Under the pieces are notes generated by a model that did not search any database, was not told where the DNA came from, and saw only the letters and a program-made list of their open reading frames with translations. 64,000 bases of DNA from Atriophallophorus winterbourni (taxonomy: Eukaryota; Platyhelminthes; Trematoda; Plagiorchiida; Microphallidae). Location of the stretch: positions 1-64,000 of the forward strand of contig JACCGJ010001885.1 in NCBI GenBank assembly GCA_013407085.1, written 5' to 3'. Of this stretch, positions 58,405 through 64,000 are shown piece after piece. The translations under genes and the position numbers were made by a program. Numbering within the stretch: position 1 is the stretch's first letter; every line of letters starts with the position of its first letter.

Positions 58405-58505
58405 AAAATTGCTCATTTGTATGCTTTCCCGTCACACTCACCACACGATATTTTTGCTGTTGGCACTTATCAGGTAGGGAAAGTAGGATCATGATCGGCG
58501 TGCGC
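58405..58505 (-). mobile_element. Hammerhead-bearing repeat, decayed core
   Basis: On the minus strand the first box is CTGATAAG (58466-58473), followed by TGCCAACAGCA and a disrupted second box. It lies about 220 bp from the previous copy in the same orientation. Confidence 0.5.
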
Positions 58506-58595
58506 AATAAGATATAGTTTGACCTAGATTATTCTAATAATTATGTCCTCGGTAATCTTTTGCTGTTGCACCCAGTCATTTGTACCGATTCATAT

Positions 58596-58626
58596 TATTC
58601 TATATATATATATATATATATATATT
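58596..58626. repeat. (TA)n microsatellite
   Basis: About 14 TA units in the large RING-gene intron. Confidence 0.9.
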
Positions 58627-59032
58627 ATAAAGTTAAATGTTTTATACTATTGTAATTTTCATGTTTTATTCATACCGTAATCCTGTGGTGCTGTAAAGTA
58701 TTAAATTTTCAACCATAAATCCTTGAATCCTTGAAACTGTTCATAGACTGATATTTCAAACAAGTTTCTCGCAATTAATGAAAATTAAAAATGTGATTGA
58801 TTTTACCAATAAGATCATTAAGAGTAACACAGGTGGAACATAAATTCATTCGAACTTTAAATGGGAAATTATGAAATATTTGAAAATTGAGCGTAAAATG
58901 TAGTATTTGCTTTCTCACAGTGTTACAAACCAAAACATATTTGATGCTTTTTTACCGATTTTTCAAGGTTCGTTCACAAATGTTCTCGGGACGAATGAAT
59001 TCTGAACACTTATTTAAACTTTTACATTTCAG

Positions 59033-59080
59033 CATTACGGTTGTCCTATATGCCGCCATCGACTTTTGAGCTTGGACTGA
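59033..59080 (+). CDS. RING-H2 terminal exon with zinc ligands seven and eight
   Basis: The acceptor TTTACATTTCAG precedes HYGCPICRHRLLSLD and TGA. Joined in phase 0 to the exon ending at 48483 it completes the RING with C6-x10-C-x2-C, exactly the RING-H2 spacing, and the usual CPICR end. It is too short to be found by ORF length. The intron is 10,549 bp. Confidence 0.8.
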   Translation, partial: HYGCPICRHRLLSLD

Positions 59081-59148
59081 ATGTTTTTCAACTGAACCTT
59101 TGGAAACAATTGGCACAACTTCTTTGACGATGCATGTTTACTTATGAC

Positions 59149-59154
59149 AATAAA
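59149..59154 (+). terminator. Polyadenylation signal AATAAA of the RING-H2 gene
   Basis: AATAAA lies 68 bp after the stop codon, a normal distance for a short 3' UTR. It supports 59033-59080 as the last exon. Confidence 0.6.
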
Positions 59155-62100
59155 AGTATTATTATTGCAGCCACACTTTCTAGATGGCCATCCAGTTCGT
59201 CGTAATAAACCACAAATTAAAATGTAATTCTTATCATCCAGAACACAAGCTCAAAATTTAGGATGATTTGGAACTACACGTATAAATTCATAATCTACTC
59301 AATTAATCGGCATATGCCTTTTATGCACAAGTCCTGAAATGTAGGTCTCCATGTTTTTTTGTAAAAGTAGCATAGAAAATCTTAACGATTCAGTTTTCAA
59401 ATTGATGGAGACATGCAGCCGAATTTATGAAAACGAACGGCCTAGTAAATCAGCACTTGTGCGCATATAATGGTCAGGCATTTTAAACAACAGCAAAAGT
59501 GACTAACAATATCATTTCTTGTCACATTAATTAAAATGGAATTAAAATGCGAATTAAGTAAAGGCAAATCCGAAGACAGTTGGTTTCCTTACATGCCTCA
59601 CTAAATGTTTGATAATTCAATCAATTTAGACTATGCCGATTTCTCCGCAAATGCTCACTTGAAATAGAACACCAACATTTTTTTTAATAAACTGAAAGAT
59701 GATATTGATTGTAAATGCTTTCACATTATGAAACAGCTGCCGAAAAGTTCAATCGCTTTAGTTTAGGTGCACTGTTGATTGAAATGTTGCCCTTGAATCA
59801 CAAAGAGATAATAGTTATATTTCCAAAGTTTTCATCAATCATGTCATGTGAAAACCATTTAAGGTTCAGCAATTCATACGTTTGCTAACATATTTCCTAT
59901 ACGCAATAATTTAGAATTGAAATTTTGAATAATTTTGTGAACAGAGTTTCATCTTCCCCATCTTTTTTATAAATTATGATTATTTTAAAAGACTGGTTTA
60001 TTCTCTCTTGACTTTCATCCTTTTATTTCGCCATTATTTATTTTTGTAAGGAATCTATACCTAACCAAAATCAATAAACGTCTGTCAATTAACTGAACCA
60101 TCCACAGGGCGAGAGTTAAACGTTGATTGGTCAAGTAAGCTTCACGCAAGCATTAACAGGTTCAGATAATCGATCATTGGATGTTTGAAAGATTACGTGT
60201 GAGGATTTCTAATAAATTCATTACGTTATGATTTTTCCAGCTTCAGCTCACGTCATTTTGAACTCTATTAAATTACTACAAAACGAGTTGTATCGAACGA
60301 ACTTCATAAAGCGAAAAGCTTTGCGTAGAATTTAAAATATGCAACTCGAAAGCTGTTAATCTCCTTAAAAATGTCACATTGAAATGTTAAAACACGAATT
60401 AAGTGTGGTAATGTTTCAATGAGTTTAACTTGTTATTTCTACTGGATGTTAAATATACGCACCTATATAAAATGCATTTATATAAAAAATTTCATTGTTT
60501 TAATCTGCGAATTCACCGCGCAGCCAAGCATTGAGCCCACTGCATTAAAGCATATCTTATCTACAGCTTTGTGCTAATGAACATAAAATTGCTCAGCGCC
60601 TGGCAAGGAATCAATGGACTCTGCAGTAAATAGTGTTTACTATATGCACTGCAGCGAAATCATAAGAACTGAATCGTAACAGAGCAACTAGCTCGAAATT
60701 GATAGTGGGTTATAAGTGCTGGACAGGTGAGCAACACAGATAATTGATCATTTGTAATGGTCTTCAAAGGGAATTCCTCAGAGAGTTTGCATGTATCAAA
60801 TAAGGTTTCGTTGTACTAGCCAAATTTAAGAACGGCTTAAAAGTCAAACAGAACTTAGCCTATTATACAAGTTCCAGGTTAACTTAGCTTAGGAATGCTG
60901 TCTCAAACTGATTAATGCATCAACACAAATCGATTAGTATGGTGGAAATGTGGTGTGTGTGTGGCGCAGCACACTAAATCTTAAGGTTTCATGATGATAT
61001 GATCAAGTAGTACATATAAGGTAAACTGCTCACAAACCTCACGCTTTTTAATTTCTTTTGAAAAGTTTATGACTCAAATTTATTTGTTAGCACAAATCGA
61101 TTGCCATTTCAAATTTTGGATCAATGGCACACAACACTGCAATGCACAATGCTGCAAACAATGCTGAAAGCAACTTTAATTTCACAGAAGTACTCCTGGT
61201 TCACCACTAATATCATTTTCAATCATAAAACTAAAATCATTTGCAAGCTGAGTTCAAACTACATTCCTTGTCATATCGAATATGCCGTAGAAGCGTGAGA
61301 TCTCAGATTAAAAATTGATATGTATCTATGGGAAAATCCTCAGCGCAGAGGGACAAAAATCATCATTGGTATTTCTAATTATCTATATGAAAGTGCCTAA
61401 TGGCGAACTCAGTTCTAACGAGGAAGAATCATGCAAGCGACCGCAACATGACTGCAGCGAATAGAGGTTTTAAAAAAGCATTTTAATTAGAATAATAATG
61501 ACTCGTGTAATGTCCATAAGCTGAAACTATCTTAACGACACACTCCTCTCGTAGTATCTCGTAGTACTATTGATTGCTAATATTCGGTTCAATAATGTTC
61601 AGTTTTATGTGAAGCAGGGTTTAAAGGTTAATCGCTGTATACGTTTTTGCTATTAGAACATTTGGAAGCAGTTACCATAGCTGCAGTCAACTATACACGT
61701 TTCGTTGCTAAACACGATTGTGTCAGTCAGTATTTACGTCCATGTTCATTGATTAATCACTTTGCATCTGTCTTATATCGCGATTGTTGAAGAAAGGTCG
61801 AATTCCACTTAATAGACGGTCACAATATTCCATTGTGTCAACGAGAAGTAAAACGTTTTGGCATCAACAATTCGCTTGTGTGTTAAAACTTTTACTCCCA
61901 TTCCTAACTACGGCGTGCAGAAATGCTTGAATCGCCTGGTGTTCGTAACGCTGTACGTTAAATTCCCTTCTTGCGGATGTAGTTCGAAATTTATTTGTTA
62001 CGTTTGCCAATAAGTTCGTGTTAAATTCAAGTAGGTTGAAGTTCTTCGGACAATAAAATTTCACACGAATAAAAATTATTCCACATTATTATTCCAACGT

Positions 62101-63379
62101 CGATTCACCGGTATCACATATAGCTATCAATGTCACGAAAATAGAAAATATATTACTCTCTAATCAGAAAGTAATATCAAACTGTTTGAATTATGAGAGC
62201 ATTAGGCGTTCGACTTCGACCGGATGAAGACCATTAAATTTATTCGTATGTTGGATGACAATGATAATGTTGATTCTATTTCCATCGGTACATACAAAAT
62301 CATCCAAATTCACAAAGTTTAGATAACTGTGAAGAGGTACAATAATGTTTTTGTTTTTCAGAACATTATATCAAAGAAACAGTGTTTTATATCACGTAGA
62401 TTTTGTTCATAAGCATATATTATGTCTTGACAAAGAAAGCTTCTGTGTCAGAAGTCAAACGTTACCCAAAATCTGCTCTAGCCGATTGCAATGAAATTTC
62501 TTTGCATTATGAATACACGATCGGTCCCAAACATATTTCAATCAAAGATCTTTAGTGTTAAGCGATGCGAAAATGACTATTGGACTGAAATTAACTTTTT
62601 CATTAAATATGCTGCTGATTGCGATAGTTTTCACCGCATGTTTAATGGGATCAAAATGACTCACATTGAGTCAGCAACTGTTTAATTGATTTCCGTCAAA
62701 CATCAACGGAAGGAAAGATGGGTTGAGCACTTCACCTCTCTCTCTATTTTTGGAACATCGACTTGAAAATGATAAAATGTTTACCAACAACTTAATACGT
62801 AGATACTCCCTTAACTACTTACTTCTAGAAAACAGTGATAAATCAAATCTCAAATCATTATAATCAAAAAAATTAACAGAAAGTGCAAACAGCATATCAA
62901 ACACCACTGAATCACGATGTATATGAATTAAAACCATCTTCCCAAACTCAATCGATACAGTCACATAGCGCATCGTTTGTGATGTATCCATCAAATTTCT
63001 AAGTGAAAACTAGATGACAATTCTGATCGCTTTTAACGTAAAACTTTTATTACAGAAAAATAATTTCGCTGGATATCAAATAAATTGTAGAGTAGATAGA
63101 AAAATAAAATATTTCTACATGAAAGTTGTGTAGAGACGCTTGTCCGTTACAGAGTAATGTGTGATTGATCAAAACCACAAATTTCAACATATTCGGCCTT
63201 AGTATACGCATATGAGGATGATTTTAGGTGTTAATAGTTCTAAAAAGACTAATAAAAGCTCCCTGCATACATGCTGTTGCTTGATATCTTATTGTTTAAT
63301 TTTTGACATTTGCTCTTAAAAAGACGAATTCTTTTAATATGAGACCAATTTGCTTGCACGATGATAAATCCTATCAAGA
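59155..63379. other. Intergenic AT-rich stretch
   Basis: No gene was recognised. 62935-63010 resembles 51415-51475 and may be a further CR1 scrap. Confidence 0.4.
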
Positions 63380-63900
63380 TATTCAATATTATTTCACAGT
63401 CATGGTGCCAAGGTTTGGATTGAATGTTCTATAACACGACGCACACATGTATGAAGTATCTTACACGATTAAAGTGAAATTCGTTTGATTTAGACCAACG
63501 ATATACGTCTTGCATATCTCGCAGTAATGCCAGAATTCTGTCCCTGACCTTACACGCTTCAATATTTCAATATCATCTGCAAGAAGTATTAAATTCAACC
63601 CGGTATCTACCAATACAATATTTATCAAAATTAGAAAAACATAGAAAAGGTCTATATAAAGATTGTTGGGGAACTTCCCTGTGAAGTCTATTCTTCTGGA
63701 AGGAATTGTGGTTGCGAGAATTTGGACGTAACTAACAATGAGATAATCCTTTGTCCGTTATAGCAACATTTCCATTTTAATGGATTTCCATTTTAATGGA
63801 TTTCGAATTAAAAAATGATTGGCTCCATCGAAAAACTCCAACGTTTCAACTGAGCAATCATGCACATAATCTCTGTCCTTTAATGTTTAGGCTGGATTCT
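63380..63900 (-). pseudogene. CR1-like reverse transcriptase remnant
   Basis: LILLADDIEILKRVRSG (YADD as LADD) and GLNQTNFTLIV on the minus strand. Its 3' side TCATGGTGCCAAGGTTTGGATTGAA matches 53058-53083. Confidence 0.65.
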
Positions 63901-63944
63901 CCACACTAGTAGGTTTTTTCCAGAGTTTTATTGAAAGTTTTAAT

Positions 63945-64000
63945 GGTTCAAATACAAATACTTTACAGTAACCATAGATTAAAAATACAGGGAATGAATA
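63945..64000 (-). repeat. CR1 3' tail fragment
   Basis: The reverse complement reads ATTCCCTGTATTTTTAATCTATGG-TTACTGTAAAGTATTTG, matching the CR1 tail at 35003-35055. It lies upstream of the remnant at 63.4-63.9 kb, so it belongs to a separate copy. Confidence 0.65.

Noticed and set aside
1..64000. CRISPR arrays, operons, bacterial promoters, tRNA or rRNA genes
   Set aside because: Nothing of this kind was seen; the window is intron-rich animal DNA.

Overview
The window looks like nuclear DNA of a flatworm, most likely a digenean trematode. Genes are split by canonical GT..AG introns of 72 bp to about 10.5 kb. The space between exons is filled with decayed CR1-like and RTE-like non-LTR retrotransposons, a short SINE-like family and hammerhead-ribozyme repeats. 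No bacterial features, tRNA or rRNA genes or CRISPR arrays were seen. The taxon is inferred from gene architecture and repeat types; no species is claimed.

Region 1 (1-12.2 kb) is a repeat graveyard. It holds SINE copies, CR1-like reverse transcriptase remnants (2.3, 3.3-4.0 and 6.4-5.4 kb) and RTE-like 3' ends (5.3-4.9 and 10.8-11.1 kb).

Region 2 (12.29-32.80 kb, + strand) is a complete plasma-membrane Ca2+-transporting P2B ATPase (PMCA). I resolved 16 coding exons that join in frame to about 1162 residues, with every P-type motif in order. A candidate 9-nt micro-exon sits just before the last exon, at the calmodulin-binding splice site. The introns carry eight SINE copies, antisense and sense retrotransposon pieces, and several hammerhead-ribozyme repeats. 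One of these repeats has an intact ribozyme core and lies between 15-bp target-site duplications in intron 4.

Region 3 (about 35.2-59.15 kb, + strand) holds a small RING-H2 ubiquitin-ligase gene. The first six zinc ligands are in an exon ending at 48483. The last two are in a 15-codon terminal exon at 59033-59080, 10.5 kb downstream, followed by AATAAA at 59149. Exons at 35179 and 45381 are plausible but unproven upstream parts. The long introns hold CR1 and RTE copies, including a CR1 split by an RTE-bearing insertion with a clean duplicated target.

Region 4 (59.2-64 kb) is AT-rich with no gene seen, ending in antisense CR1 remnants. The SINE family is dense in the first 35 kb and almost absent afterwards. 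The PMCA exports cytosolic Ca2+; the RING protein would act in ubiquitination. Nothing suggests that the two genes are functionally coupled.
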